DNA of 64,000 bases from Protopterus annectens (Eukaryota; Chordata; Ceratodontiformes; Protopteridae): assembly GCF_019279795.1 (NCBI RefSeq), contig NC_056747.1:1001732906-1001796905 (forward strand). Reading direction: 5' to 3'. The first letter of the stretch is position 1; each line of letters opens with the position of its first letter. The position numbers were made by a program, and so were the translations under genes. This document shows, one piece after another, positions 33,901 to 47,551 of the stretch. The notes under the pieces were generated by a model. The model saw only the letters and a program-made list of their open reading frames with translations, had not been told where the DNA came from and did not search any database.

Positions 33901-33904
33901 CAAC

Positions 33905-34430
33905 ACACAGCACAACATATTTTAGGGGTACTGCTCCTTGTTCACAAGGAACATGTTTACATAGACTTGTCTATTTCGCATGTGTGTGTGTATTTCCCAA
34001 TGAGCTGATCCTGTGAGAAGTCTCCTTACCCATCCCATTGGTACTGGTTGGATGTGTGACAAGTGTGAAATCATGTGAACTGCCGAGGTAACACATGGGC
34101 ACATTATAAATAATGCCCTGAGCATTACAGAACACCTCCGATTTCAAGGAGTGGAAATCATTCCTGTTGATGTATCACAGACTCTCTATATTAGATGGAT
34201 ATTGACAGAAATTAGTTTACAATCTATGGCACCCAAGATGTCAGGGAAATGGGTTATGTCACAAAAACTATATTGTATTGCTTCTCTTTACCACGGTGCT
34301 GTGGAAGCAGATTTGATCCTGCCTTATATAGCATTATGTACTTAGAATTGGTTTAGGGGTGACAAGGCTGATACCTGTGTATATTATTCATCGCCTGTCT
34401 TAGGGACGTGCTGTGGTACAAATGCTAAAG
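33905..34430 (-). pseudogene. PIF/Harbinger transposase remnant
   Basis: Minus-strand frames give HFPDILGAIDCKLISVNIH (about 34255-34200), matching the first catalytic block of Harbinger nucleases (FPxxxGAIDgtHi, with the catalytic Asp), and then NAQGIIYNVPMCYLGSSHDF (about 34123-34065), matching the second block (a G-I-I segment and the GS-HD signature). The two are about 130 bp apart in different frames with stops between them, so the gene is dead. The third acidic residue is not identified. The accompanying Myb-like gene of this superfamily is not seen. Confidence 0.6.
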
Positions 34431-34990
34431 CACTCTGCTGATTGTTGTATCAGTTTTTATAATTTTTATTTTATTTTTCACTTTTTATTGAATAACATTA
34501 TTAGAATAAAAAATGGGAAAAACAAAAATAAATTCTAGTTCACAGTTTCTTAATTCCCAAAAAGTAATCAAAATAAAAAGTTGAAAGTGGGACTAGCAAA
34601 TCACTGCTTTACTCATAACCTTTATGAACAATATCACAAAAATATTTATGGCATCAATCCAACATTATTTGAAGTCTAATTATGCTTCTGGGATTATCTG
34701 GACTTGCTACTAATAGTTACACTCAAAAACATTCCCATGTGTCAATAATAGGGCTAGATTTTGTCCTGACGTTCCTCCCCCTTTAAATGAGTGATATGCT
34801 TACGTATATATATCCTATATATTATCCTTCAGCAATTTGGTGCCTTCATTCTTTAGCTGTATTAGAACCACGGTATCCATTTATCCCTGCCCATCCTCCC
34901 CACTATGGATCATTTTTGCTGTGTTTGTCAGATCCAAAATTAAACTTTCCAACTCTCCTTCTATTGGCTCCTTTTGAGTCTTCCAATTCA
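34431..34990. other. no gene recognised
   Basis: AT-rich stretch with poly-T/A runs near 34450-34600. An open frame of 79 codons (34787-35026) has no recognisable motif. Confidence 0.3.
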
Positions 34991-35049
34991 TGGTTAAGGC
35001 CTTTGCTGCCAGTAATAGCAGTCTAGAGATTAACATGGCTTCATAGCAA

Positions 35050-37735
35050 ACAAAACACTCCCTCTATTCATGGGCATAATGCCTATCATGTCTTCATACC
35101 CAGTGGTGATCATGGGGAGACATCATTATTTGTCAAGGATATCATCAAGTCACTACAGATTCATTGAGACACTGAGGCACCTCATTTAAATTCCTAGAAG
35201 TCCAAATCATCCTCAGCAATATTAATTACCTCTTCATAGCTAGTTACAGAACACCTTCAATGCCCCCTTCTGAGCTTGATAGCTATGTTAAAACATTAGT
35301 TGAAATTCCCATCGAACCCAAGACCTTTCCATCGGGGGACTTCAACTATCCATCAATAAAATGGCTGACCTACACTGCCAATGGTCAGCATGCTCGGTGC
35401 ATCCTTGCCTTTATAAATGCTAACACTCTTTCACAAATAGTTAACCATCTTACTAGGGGCTTCAATATCCTGAATCTAGTCCTCATAAATATGACCACTT
35501 CTTGCATATCTGCATACATATCACCATGTCTTGTTAAATCAGACCATAATTGAATCACCTTTTCCATTAAAACTAGTGGTACATACCCTGTAAATAGCTC
35601 TGTCTTTAGGGACTTCTCTAAAACAAACTTTCTTCAACTACTTGATGACTTAAATAAATTCTGCTACTACATGTGCCTCTGACCTCTACTCCCACTTATA
35701 TAGTTGCATTGATAAGGCATTCCCTACCAGCAGCAAATATAATGAGAAGTTTGAAAAAAAACCCTATGGTGGAATACCTGTTTAAGTAAATTATATAAGA
35801 AGAGAAAGAGACAGTTTGATGTGTATAAGAGGCCTCATTCTACCTACTTTAAGATCACACTTAAGCAAACAAACTAAGAAAGAGTTTAAGGGAACCACAC
35901 ATAAGCTCATAGTTGAGTATGAACATAAAATAGCTGCTTAAACTGAAAATAACTGCAAATCTTCCTTTAATTATGTCAGCCAGTTAAGAACTAACATCCA
36001 ACAGTGTTCGGAGCTAGTTCTCAATAATACTACACTCTCTGACTGAAAGGAAATAGCTAAGATAATAGCTATCAAATTTAGTGCAGATTTTATTTACTTC
36101 ACCCACAGTTATAGCTATCCCACAGGTTTCACAATTCCAGCCATGCCCTTTAATTACTAAAGAGTGAATTCTCTCAGCCCTTTCAAAAACTAATACTTAA
36201 TCTATACGCTCTGACAACATAGCAAGTTGCCTGATTATCAGTGCCAAATATGGTCTTTCTGAACCCCTACCTATGCTCTTTAATTTAAGTCTCTCCACTG
36301 GATACATTCCTGATGTCTGGAAAACAGCTATATTAATGTCATTACACAAGAGTGGCCCAACCACAGATAGCCTCATATGTAAAGCTATGGAGTGCATCAT
36401 CTCAGACATCATTAATCTGAACATTGAAAATCTCAACCCTGGACCTCATCAATTTGTCTTTATTGAAGGAAGGTTCTGCCTCTTTACCCTCATTAATTTC
36501 TTTGAAAAAGTAACTGAAGCCAGTCGATAGTGGTTATACAATGCATACAGCATATCTACACCTGGCCAAGGCCTTTGACACTATTCCCCATGTAAGCATT
36601 ATTGGCAGACTTGTAAATCTGAATATAAATCATTATATTGTGTGATAGATAGCTAACGGTAGTCTTACAAAACCTATATTGTTAGGGTAGCAGGTGCCAC
36701 TTCTGATAGCAAATGATTTACCAGTGGTATACCAGAGGCCTCAGTTTTGGACCCTCTCCTATTTGACATATATTTCTCAGACCTCCAGGCCAGCACTTTT
36801 GGCCTTTTTTTAACTAACTTTGTAGAAGACAGTAAATTGGGTGTTGCTATTCAATTTTCAACTGACTCACAATTGCTCCAACATGGCTTACACCATATTA
36901 ACAATTGGCACAAGGACAATGGCCTCAGATTAAATGTACAAAAATGTAGCATAGTTCATTTTGTAAACAAAACTGTTTCACATAACTTATAGGAGATGCA
37001 GCCCTTCAATCAGACACTATTGTAAGGGATCTGGGTACTCTTGTTGATAATTCCTTATAATTTGACCATCATGTCCCCACAGTAGTTTATAAGGTCTTTA
37101 ATCTGGCCCATCTAATTTGCAAAAGGATTTCCACTAGATCCAGAGAAGTCTTAATCCTCCTTTACTCACATCTTATCAGACACATTATTGAATATAATGC
37201 AGTAAATGCACCTTTTGGCATGCATTTATCTAAACATATCAGATAAAGTGAGTGACCTTAGAGATTCATAACTGAAAAGATCAGTGTCCTGAAACATCTT
37301 AGTTATCAGGAGACACGGTCGGCCCTTACTCTGTGCTCAGTCTCTTACAGAATCCTTCACAGAGTCTAGCCTTTTGTTCCATGAAAGATCCAACCCTATT
37401 TGATCTCCTACTCGACTGCAAACCTAACGGTGCATCAAATACACAGTTAAAGGAATTAAACCTTGATCAGCAGATAAATAAGACAATTTGGTGTGACAGA
37501 TATACATGTATATATGTATCCCTCACCTCTGGAACAAACTTCCACTACATGTCAAGCAGATTAGCACCCGTGCCACATTCAAGAGAAGGCTAGGTAATTG
37601 GATGGGCAGCCTCAAATTCTGTCTATCTTGTCTTGTCTCCTAGAAGCTAGAGGAAAGTTTTGAATAGGGTTCTTACCTAGGCTTGAAATGGTCTCAAGAC
37701 CAGTTGCATAGCACTTACCTGTGAACATATGAACT
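35050..37735 (+). pseudogene. decayed CR1 LINE ORF2
   Basis: An older CR1 copy. Endonuclease remains: FPSGDFNYPSIKW, LTRGFNILNLVLINM and LVKSDHN (35260-35553). RT remains: STGYIPDVWKTAILMSLHKS (36290-36350), FVFIEGRFCLFTLINFFEKV (36450-36510), HLAKAFDTIPH (near 36560), LDPLLFDIYFSDLQ and NFVEDSKLG (36747-36840; the FADD position reads FVED), then NNWHKDNGLRLNVQKC. The C-terminal part lies near 37150-37600 (IIEYNAVNAPFGMHL region, FHYMSSR). The 3' end has the TAGGCTTGAAATG block and CTGTGAACATATGAAC at about 37680-37735. Many stops and indels; roughly full-length ORF2 without ORF1. Confidence 0.85.
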
Positions 37736-38895
37736 TCTGACAAAACGCCGATATGTGGTCTCCTCTGCTATACCATACTAAAAGCACATATTACTGCAGT
37801 TTAAAGTGGCTTCCCAACAACTTCTCACTCATCCTTTACAATGTCCCCTTAAGATGAGACAATCCAGGGCAACCCCAGAAAACATGCAATCAATTCCCCA
37901 AAATGCCCTGATTGCAGCTCCCACAACTCCATTGACCATGAAGAAAAATATTTTTGCCCTTAGCCGGGGTATAAAAATAGCTTCTTTGTCTTTGTGTGAA
38001 TATGAAGTTCGAATATATAAGTTTGAAGGGTAAGGCTTGCCCCCAATATGTAGGTATGTAAGGGGATTTCCCCTTGCAAAAGGAAATATTTATTTTTTGC
38101 TTATGTTATGACAAGATAATGACCGGTTGTTTTTCTCTAGGTAAAACCTTATCTAGATGTGGTATTTTTAGTCATAGTGAAGGCACGTACATAGTTTATA
38201 TGCCACTGCAGCTTTTCAGGGATTTGTAGCAGATATGAATATGTTTCTTAAAATGTAAACATTTTGAAGAGGTACATAATATACTTTTGAAAATCTCAAT
38301 AATATAAACTCGTGCCATTAAGAAAATATTTAATTTACACTTGGAAACGTATTACAGAGCAATGGTTCAAATGACAAAATATTTAATCTAGTTATTCAAA
38401 ATTCAATAGTGCAATGCTGGTATTAAGTCAGTATACTGCACTGCTGACAAACTGAATCAGTCAATCCCCTCCTGCAAACTTTTCAGCCTTCAGCAAATCA
38501 ATATAGTATTGTTTTACTTCTAGGTGCTTTTGCCTTTTAATTAACATGGGCTAGCAGTCCATCTCTGTGATTCATAAAGGGTTACTGCAGATGGTAAGCT
38601 CTAAATTGGATGCTTTACTACTTGCAGCAGCCCTTTCTGATTCAGATAGCCCTGCCACAATGATTTTTTACAGTATGAAAAATCACAATGGTGGGCTCTC
38701 CATCCAACTTACAGCAAATGTTAATGAGGCATTCCTGGGGAGTGGCATATGATCACAAGTGTGCTTTTCCCATGAAATGTCTGCATTAAGGGATTGATGT
38801 AGCTAATTTGCTCACAGAACTGATGGGCTGCATAAATCAAACCTGCTAGTCACATTATTTAACATGGCCAAAACAGAGAGCTTGGTGGAGAAGTA
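37736..38895. other. no gene recognised
   Basis: No long frame with a known motif. A frame at 37806-38033 (75 codons) and one at 38567-38752 look like chance frames. Confidence 0.3.
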
Positions 38896-38898
38896 CTG

Positions 38899-39656
<758 letters not shown>

Positions 39657-40784
39657 GGCGGGCTATTTCTTTAAGCTTGCATAGACTAATGAACTCAGAC
39701 TGTCATACTGGGGGGAGGGGAGCCACTAAATACTGGGACTGTTAAATGTTCATCATATTGATCACTCCTACAGCAGCCTTAGCTACATGAATTATATCCT
39801 ATCAAGGATATAACAGCTAGTCAGCTTCCATAGCTTCAGGGCACCTGCCATGCAACAAAATTGTCAGACAGCTCAGGTTGAATTCATTAAAAGACAAGTC
39901 TGGGCAAGAAGCCCTTCAGAGCTTTATTGATGCTGGTGAGTACTCTCTTCTGAGGATTTCGAGGATTGATAGTCAGCTTGTGCTTTCCTTGGGCAGATAA
40001 GTTCACCTTGGGGGGGGGTTCTATTTTCTTAATTTTGTTTATGTTTTATTACTTCCATCTTCAGGAACACTATTTTAAATCTAGGAGTGTTGTGTTTTAA
40101 TGGACTGTCTGAAGACTATAATACACTTTTAAATGGAGTGCTTGATTTTTCTGTCATTTTAAAAGTGGTGTAAACTGACTGAATACATTTATTTGTGGAG
40201 AAATTGTGTTTATTTTACTTCTATATGTTTAGCATGGTATCTTAAAGTGCTTTTTATTGTTTTTCTGTCAAAAAAGTAAATTTTGTGGACTGGTAGTGTT
40301 TAATAACAATTGCTGCTTGTCTTCCCTGGGAAAGAGGCACCATTTTCAGCCATACTATGAAACAGACTACCAGTCCCACAGTCGATCCATCTTCCACCCA
40401 CAAAAATAAAAAAAACAATAAATAAACAGCCTTTGCTAGCAATTTATCTCAATCTCAGGAAAATTACTCTGCTGTGCATATTTGTTGTACCTCAGACCAC
40501 TCACCTTTTGCCTTGGATCCCTCTGGTGCAGCACCTACAGCCACTATCGGTCAGGGGTCAGCTATTTTCTCTACAGTTGTTGGGATCCTATCATTAGGCA
40601 AAGGAGAGCTACTCTTTTCTTTCAGTTTTCCTGTTGTGTCAGAATGCTGTGCTCATCCCTAGAGAAGCAGATGCTGTGATTAGTAACTCAGTTGTCCTAA
40701 TTTTTCCTGTCAAAAATAAAGAAAAAAAAACAAGCATGTATCTAGTCTTCTTTAATTTCTTTGGATAGGAGTAGTTTACTATTA

Positions 40785-41210
40785 CAACAGATATCTTTAA
40801 ATCCAGGTCTCTCCTTCTCCCTCCCTGTTCCAAAGCAGTCACTGCAGACACTTTGGACTTTGCTTGGGGAGCGGTTTCAGAAGGGTTAAAAGTGCAGGGA
40901 GTGTGGGATGGATATAAACAGAATAATATCAAGAAGATATGTGTCCTGATCAAAGCACTCAACTGTCTGAATAATCTCTGGTCCATGGGACCTCTTCATG
41001 TGGTTACAAACAATACAACAGTCATGTGGTACATCACCAACCAATGGGGGAACCAGGTTGTACCTCCTTTACAGACTAGCCATTTTAGCTTGTAATATAG
41101 CTTCACAGATCAGTCTCACTCTACAGGTATTCTACATTCTGACAGAGCAAAATTCTATAGCAGAAAAACTGAGCAGGGCTAGGACAGACCCTCAAAATAG
41201 AAACTAGACT
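40785..41210 (+). pseudogene. DIRS RNase H domain, copy 2
   Basis: Reads TADTLDFAWGAVSEGLKVQG (first RNase H strand and Gly-rich turn), then VVTNNTTVMWYITNQWGNQV and LACNIASQISLTLQVFYILT, then a Leu-Ser-Arg-Ala-containing segment. These are the usual DIRS RNase H blocks in the right order, in two frames. The start joins gag-like sequence at the deletion point. Compared with copy 1 it is better preserved in the middle block. Confidence 0.75.
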
Positions 41211-42400
41211 GAGGGTCCTCCATGGTTTAATCCATCTGTGGGGAGTTTATCAAATAGACCTCTTTGCCTCCTATCTGAAACATCCACTGGAAAGATTCTG
41301 TTTCAGGACTACAGGCAAGAAGGTCTGGAAGACAGAGGCCTTTTCTTTTCCTTGGGCACAAATACTCCAGTAGGCTTTTCCACCCTTTCTATGAATATCC
41401 TGGGTTCTTTTGAAGATTCAGAAGGAAACCCCCAAGATCAGTTTTGTGACTCCCTTCTTTTGGAAATGGATTTCTTTCAGGCAACTGTTTACTGAGGACT
41501 TTCAGCAGGCACTTACTAATGGAGGCAAGAAATGCTGCTACTAGAAAATCATATATTAGAAAATGGAAAAGGTTTTCCATTTGGTGCCAATAACATAACA
41601 GTACACATTCATGGCTAATTGTTCTTGGGTTCTACAATATTTGTGTGTTACTACCCTACTGCTTTTCTTACTCCTCTATCGAGGTTCATTTATTGGCCAT
41701 TTCAGCATGTCTGCTCATGGATCATCCTCTTTCAATACAGTCTAATTACAAAATGTACTTTAAAGGGGTTTTGCATTAGAGACCACCAAGAAAACTGGTG
41801 GCCTCTCCTTGGGATCTTAATTTGTATTAGAGAAGCTAATACTTGGTCCTTTTTTTCCCCAGCTAATCTGGATAACTTGAGGTTCTCAACATGGAAAAAA
41901 AGACGGGTAGCTGAGTTTTAGGTTATTATGGTGAATCAACTTAATCTCATTTTCCATATGGACAGGGATTCTTTGAAAACAAATTATTCTTTTATGCCTA
42001 AAGTGGTATCCAAGCTTAATTTAAGACAAGCTATCCATTTCCCCGTTTTCTTTCCTGAACCTAGAAAGGAGGGAGAAAGGACACTCCATACCTTGGATGT
42101 CCACAGACAACTCAGGTACTGTCTTGATAGAACTAAATGTTTGAGCTTTTCAGATCAATTGTTCATTTGTTGGGAAGGTAAGAAAAAGGAAAAACCTGTG
42201 TCAAAAAATACTATTTCCAAATAGTTGTCTTAAGGCTAGCCAATAATGAGGTCTGTTGCCATTGCAGCCAATGTGTCTCTGATTCAATGTTTCTTGTGAC
42301 CTTGTTAAAGGACCCTTTTTGCTGCAGCACTTACTGCTCATGGTTGGGATCTCTCTGAATCCCGATTTGTGTCTCCTAGTAGACGTCATCATTTCAAATT
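41211..42400 (+). pseudogene. DIRS tyrosine recombinase
   Basis: DIRS elements integrate with a tyrosine recombinase instead of a DDE integrase. After a linker (41238-41600, including QIDLFAS-like residues), frames give REANTWSFFSPANLDNLRFS (41830-41890), PKVVSKLNLRQAIHFPVFFP (about 41990-42060), then EGERTLHTLDVHRQLRYCLD and LSFSDQLFICWEGKKKEKPV with SKNTISK (to about 42224). The LDVHRQLRYCLDRTK block contains the first conserved Arg region; the later H-x-x-R and Tyr blocks are not clearly retained before homology fades at about 42390. Stops at 41919 and 42222 interrupt it. Confidence 0.75.
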
Positions 42401-42990
42401 TAGATGGCCACTGATGTTAGTAACCCCCACCATTACCACCACTCATGTTACATTATTCCAGTAGTATACCTTGCCATTCATTTAATATTCTAACTCCAAC
42501 ACTGCCATGTAGGACAAAGTTTCCAAATGTTAGCTGTTATGTGATGGGTACACATGGGACACCTTTCATTTGATTATGCTCTGCTACCCTGTGGAAAAAC
42601 TTCAATTATTTTGTTAAATCAATGCAGTATTGTTATCCTTTGTTGGTGATTAAACCTTTTTTATTCAGATCATAACAATACACTGAACTCATATTTTGTC
42701 TACCACAAGTTAAAGTAATTGAATGGACATTGCAGGGCCATTGTGATGGACAAGCATGATGGCAGTTGTTTGAGGGTTTCAGAATCTAAACGTCACCTTC
42801 ATGTCCCTAATATCCATGGTGAAGGTGGTCCTAGAGGACACAATAACATTAAAAGAACAGGTGGCTACACCAAAGTATGAGCTAGCTAACTTCCACAAGG
42901 AGTTGTCAATGAGAACAGCTGAAATTCAAGAATAGCAAACAAGTCAGTGTTGAGCATATAGCCTGGTTAAAGAACAGGCACGAATGCAAA
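42401..42990. other. no gene recognised
   Basis: Spacer between DIRS copy 2 and the minisatellite. No frame of note. A partial repeat unit may begin just before 42996. Confidence 0.3.
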
Positions 42991-42995
42991 ATTAG

Positions 42996-44673
42996 ACAAC
43001 CTCAAGAACAGGACCAGTCATAACAATCTCAGTGTGGTTGTAGACAACCTCAAGAACAGGACCAGTCATAACAATCTCAGTGTGGTTGTAGACAACCTCA
43101 AGAACAGAACCAGTCATAACAATCTCAGTGTGGTTGTAGACAACCTCAAGAACAGAACCAGTCATAACAATCTCAGTGTGGTTGTAGACAACCTCAAGAA
43201 CAGAACCAGTCATAACAATCTCAGTGTGGTTGTAGACAACCTCAAGAACAGAACCAGTCATAACAATCTCAGTGTGGTTGTAGACAACCTCGAGAACAGA
43301 ACCAGTCATAACAATCTCAGTGTGGTTGTAGACAACCTCAAGAACAGGACCAGTCATAACAATCTCAGTGTGGTTGTAGACAACCTCGAGAACAGAACCA
43401 GTCATAACAATCTCAGTGTGGTTGTAGACAACCTCAAGAACAGAACCAGTCATAACAATCTCAGTGTGGTTGTAGACAACCTCAAGAACAGAACCAGTCA
43501 TAACAATCTCAGTGTGGTTGTAGACAACCTCAAGAACAGAACCAGTCATAACAATCTCAGTGTGGTTGTAGACAACCTCAAGAACAGAACCAGTCATAAC
43601 AATCTCAGTGTGGTTGTAGACAACCTCAAGAACAGAACCAGTCATAACAATCTCAGTGTGGTTGTAGACAACCTCAAGAACAGAACCAGTCATAACAATC
43701 TCAGTGTGGTTGTAGACAACCTCAAGAACAGAACCAGTCATAACAATCTCAGTGTGGTTGTAGACAACCTCAAGAACAGAACCAGTCATAACAATCTCAG
43801 TGTGGTTGTAGACAACCTCAAGAACAGAACCAGTCATAACAATCTCAGTGTGGTTGTAGACAACCTCAAGAACAGAACCAGTCATAACAATCTCAGTGTG
43901 GTTGTAGACAACCTCAAGAACAGAACCAGTCATAACAATCTCAGTGTGGTTGTAGACAACCTCAAGAACAGAACCAGTCATAACAATCTCAGTGTGGTTG
44001 TAGACAACCTCAAGAACAGAACCAGTCATAACAATCTCAGTGTGGTTGTAGACAACCTCAAGAACAGAACCAGTCATAACAATCTCAGTGTGGTTGTAGA
44101 CAACCTCAAGAACAGAACCAGTCATAACAATCTCAGTGTGGTTGTAGACAACCTCAAGAACAGAACCAGTCATAACAATCTCAGTGTGGTTGTAGACAAC
44201 CTCAAGAACAGAACCAGTCATAACAATCTCAGTGTGGTTGTAGACAACCTCAAGAACAGAACCAGTCATAACAATCTCAGTGTGGTTGTAGACAACCTCA
44301 AGAACAGAACCAGTCATAACAATCTCAGTGTGGTTGTAGACAACCTCAAGAACAGAACCAGTCATAACAATCTCAGTGTGGTTGTAGACAACCTCAAGAA
44401 CAGAACCAGTCATAACAATCTCAGTGTGGTTGTAGACAACCTCAAGAACAGAACCAGTCATAACAATCTCAGTGTGGTTGTAGACAACCTCAAGAACAGA
44501 ACCAGTCATAACAATCTCAGTGTGGTTGTAGACAACCTCAAGAACAGAACCAGTCATAACAATCTCAGTGTGGTTGTAGACAACCTCAAGAACAGAACCA
44601 GTCATAACAATCTCAGTGTGGTTGTAGACAACCTCAAGAACAGAACCAGTCATAACAATCTCAGTGTGGTTGT
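42996..44673. repeat. 48-bp minisatellite, about 35 copies
   Basis: Unit: ACAACCTCAAGAACAGAACC, then AGTCATAACAATCTCAGTGT, then GGTTGTAG. 1678 bp divided by 48 gives 34.96 copies. Variants are confined to the first nine or so units: GGACC for GAACC in units 1, 2 and 8, and CTCGAG for CTCAAG in units 7 and 9. From about 43430 to the end every unit is identical by eye. Because 48 is divisible by three, frames stay open on both strands (16-residue repeats), giving apparent proteins of 564 and 570 residues. I regard these as by-products of the repeat. Confidence 0.97.
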
Positions 44674-46180
44674 CTTGCCAGGGGGAGCATACAGCAGGAT
44701 CCACTTGAATTTGTCACAAGTAAAATAAGAAAAGTGATGGGGACACCTCCCCACCACCTGAGCAAAAAACCTTACCAACTTGCTTTTTGAAAAAGGGTAC
44801 TAACCTAACTAATCATATAATTTTCTCCTCATTATGACAAGGAAGAAACCTTGAAAAAAAAAGCTGGATAACTATGGCATTTGCTGTTAATGGCAGAGGT
44901 AAACAGACAAATTATATCAGGTGTGACAAGCAAGGCATACAGAGAAGGAGAAATGCTATTTTATTTTAATATGCTTTGATTATGAGATGGATTCCTGAGT
45001 GTTTTTCATTACATATCTGATGATTTACTTCCTGCCAACTACGGGAAATGCTAGCAAGACAAAGTGTAAAAAGTTCTGTTATTTGTAGAAAGTTATTTTT
45101 TTAGATTTCGGTACTCATACCTAATATGGAAAGACATAAACACAGATATAAGATCTTAGATAGCAGAATTAATGCTGTACATACTTCTTAACCTCTTAGA
45201 TCAAGAAATCTGGACAAAGGTAAAAATAATGGGGGGGGGGGTGTCAAAAGGCCAAAAACGGACAATTTTTAAATATTGCTCATATAGACTTTGAACATTG
45301 ATAGAATAACAGGCTTTGCATTAACATGCATTTTCTGAAGGATGTCATATCTGAAACTCAGACGTCTGCCATTATTTAGTGACTTCAATCCTCAATGATG
45401 TACTTGAAAAACACACATTTTTTGAGGAATAGAGCAAAAATATGAGGCAAAAATCTGGGCATTGGAGAGATATGATGCTGTAGTGTTCATTTATAATTTG
45501 TCTGTGGTTGCTACGATTGATATAATAGTGTTGATTTTAATCAGAAAAGGTATAAAATATATGATTCTAATGCTTGGAGACCTTCTCCTAAGTACGCACC
45601 TTTCTTTGTAATAAAAGAACTGTGTTGAGTGAAAGTTATTTGGTAATTTAACACAGGTTACAGTAATTTGCTGTTTCTAAGCTGGAAGTCTGCATATCAC
45701 AGGAGATTCAGAGTCTTAGGGATTAAAGTGTAGTTGTGGTACTCCACAGTTATCTGGGCTAGAAGGAATTTATTTACTTATTTGCATTTGTAAACTAGGA
45801 TAGAGTTTTTGCAGCCTCTGGTTAAGAGGCTGGCTCAGACTCACAGAGTAGACAAACTAAGGCAAAGAGAATCAAGCTCTAAACCACAGGAGGCAGCATG
45901 ATAACATAACCTTAATTCTCTGGATTTATTGTTAGACAATACAAGAATGCACGTGGCTTTTGACCTGTTGTCAGAGCAGAGTATGCTGCAAGCTACCTGT
46001 CTATTCAAAAAAACTACGCCTCAGAATCCTGATATCTTGCCCAGAATAGGCATCACTCAAGTCATCATATGGGAAAAAGGCAAACAAGACAAAATCAACA
46101 GATTTCAAGAATAAAGGAGCATCCACACTGTCTACAATCACCCTAGAAATCTCCCTCAAAGCAAAAGCTGGTGTAACCAT
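44674..46180. other. no gene recognised
   Basis: AT-rich, with an 11-12-base G-run at about 45231-45241. No recognised frame. Confidence 0.3.
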
Positions 46181-46341
46181 CTCCAATAGATACAGACTTT
46201 TACATACAGTAGGAAAGGATGAGGGGACAGCTATAGGAGATGTACCAGTACGACTCAGGCATAGTCCACACGTGTGTACATGACCTGAAACATAACCTCC
46301 CTGGACTACATGCAGAAATGTGAGGGAGCTCTTGGGCTATG

Positions 46342-46480
46342 GGTTGGGAGGGTGGCCTAATGGTTAAGGTATTTGCCTTACAAACACAAGGTGCAGGGTT
46401 TGAGTCTCACAAGGGATAATTGGCTAGGCTTCCAATGGCTCGAAAGGGCAGTTAGCTTAGTACTAACCTATGAACCTATC
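46342..46480 (+). mobile_element. tRNA-derived SINE, copy 1
   Basis: The head contains a good pol III A box, TGGCCTAATGG (46353-46363), and a B box, GGTTTGAGTCT (46397-46407), 33 bp apart as in tRNAs. Between them lies a palindrome-like anticodon arm with CCTTACAAA. The tail TTGGCTAGGCTTCCAATGG, followed by GGGCAGTTAGCTTAGTAC and CTATGAACCTAT, matches the 3' end of the CR1 LINEs here. It is inserted in the decayed ORF1 end of the CR1 at 46190. No target duplication is obvious, as is usual for CR1-driven insertions. The tRNA isotype is not assigned. Confidence 0.85.
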
Positions 46481-47551
46481 CCAAGCTGGTATGCACTGAG
46501 AATTGAGCAGCATTCTACTGTCTCCAAGGATGATGCCACAATATGTACAAAAGATAATTGACCTCAATAATTGGCTTAGTTTTTTTGTGTCATTCGAAGT
46601 AGGGTACAGTATTTTTCAGCCTGGGAAGATATGGTACAGAAATCATGCTTCTTCACCATGAATGGTTTGTACCTGCCCCCTTTAGGCTTTCGCTTATTGG
46701 TTAAAATCTTGTACACCCTTATAATGTCTTTTTTATGCACTGCCAACCTGATAAACCATCCAGCATAACTAAACTGACTCAGGATAACCTAAAGGGATAC
46801 TGTACAATAGCAGGAGTCTAAATAAAAAACTCAGGTCCCTGCCAGCTCTCCTCACCCTGGAGAATATAGATGTCTGCTTTGTTAATAAGACATCATTTAA
46901 AACAGCAGTGCATGGTTATAATGCCTTTTTCATTTTTAGATCAGCAGAGAAAGGGACAAAAGGTGGAGTTGTCTCAATTTATATCAGAAGTAAACACACC
47001 TCAAAGCTGGTCATGCAATATGATGAACATGAGCTTCTCAGTGTACAACACACCATAAACAAAGTCCCATACCATACCATTGTATTCTTCCCTTCTTCCC
47101 TTATGACCTAGGAAACTCACACCACCTACTTAAATGAACTGGAGTTGCTTCCTACACTACATGACCCCAAGCCTGCAGGCCCACAGATTTCTGGATTTGT
47201 CAGCATGAATGCCCTGGAACAGCTATTGTAAAAGCCCACTTGGAGTGCAAGCATTCTTGACCTAGACCTCACCAATACTGTGGAATACTGCACCCCATGT
47301 GTAGCATCATTGCTTGCCAGGTTGTACCACAACGCTGTCTCCTTCAAAGTAAAAATAAAAATAAAGCCTATAATACCAGCTAACCCTTGAATTTTTAAGA
47401 ATTATTCCAAGGCATATTTTATACTTTTAAGTGACATGCTGGTAAAATATAAAGCCCCCCACCAAACCTATGGAACAATGCTTCCTATGTGGAATCATTC
47501 ACATAAACACTTTACAATCATGTGTACAGCTGCGCAGAGTCAGTGGTACCT

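Larger units (their letters stand above)
39745..42400 (+). mobile_element. DIRS-type retrotransposon, copy 2 (internal deletion)
   Basis: Aligned with copy 1 from about 39748 (the LINE-tail-like segment) through the gag-like start (40430-40770), then jumps at about 40785 directly to the RNase H region (copy-1 position about 31828). An internal deletion of roughly 2 kb thus removed the rest of gag and the RT. It continues past the end of copy 1 into the tyrosine recombinase (41760-42390). Confidence 0.82.

Noticed and set aside
34787-35026. 79-codon frame with hydrophobic segments
   Set aside because: No domain or neighbour context; likely chance.
42996-44673. CRISPR-like array
   Set aside because: Units are directly adjacent with no variable spacers and the genome is eukaryotic.
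43034-44728. 564- and 570-codon frames on the two strands as repeat proteins
   Set aside because: They arise because a 48-bp repeat without stops stays in frame on both strands. No start context, conservation or non-repeat domain supports a protein.
46342-46420. functional tRNA gene
   Set aside because: A and B boxes are present, but the acceptor stem cannot close, the anticodon arm is degenerate and the sequence continues into a CR1-like tail, so it is a SINE.
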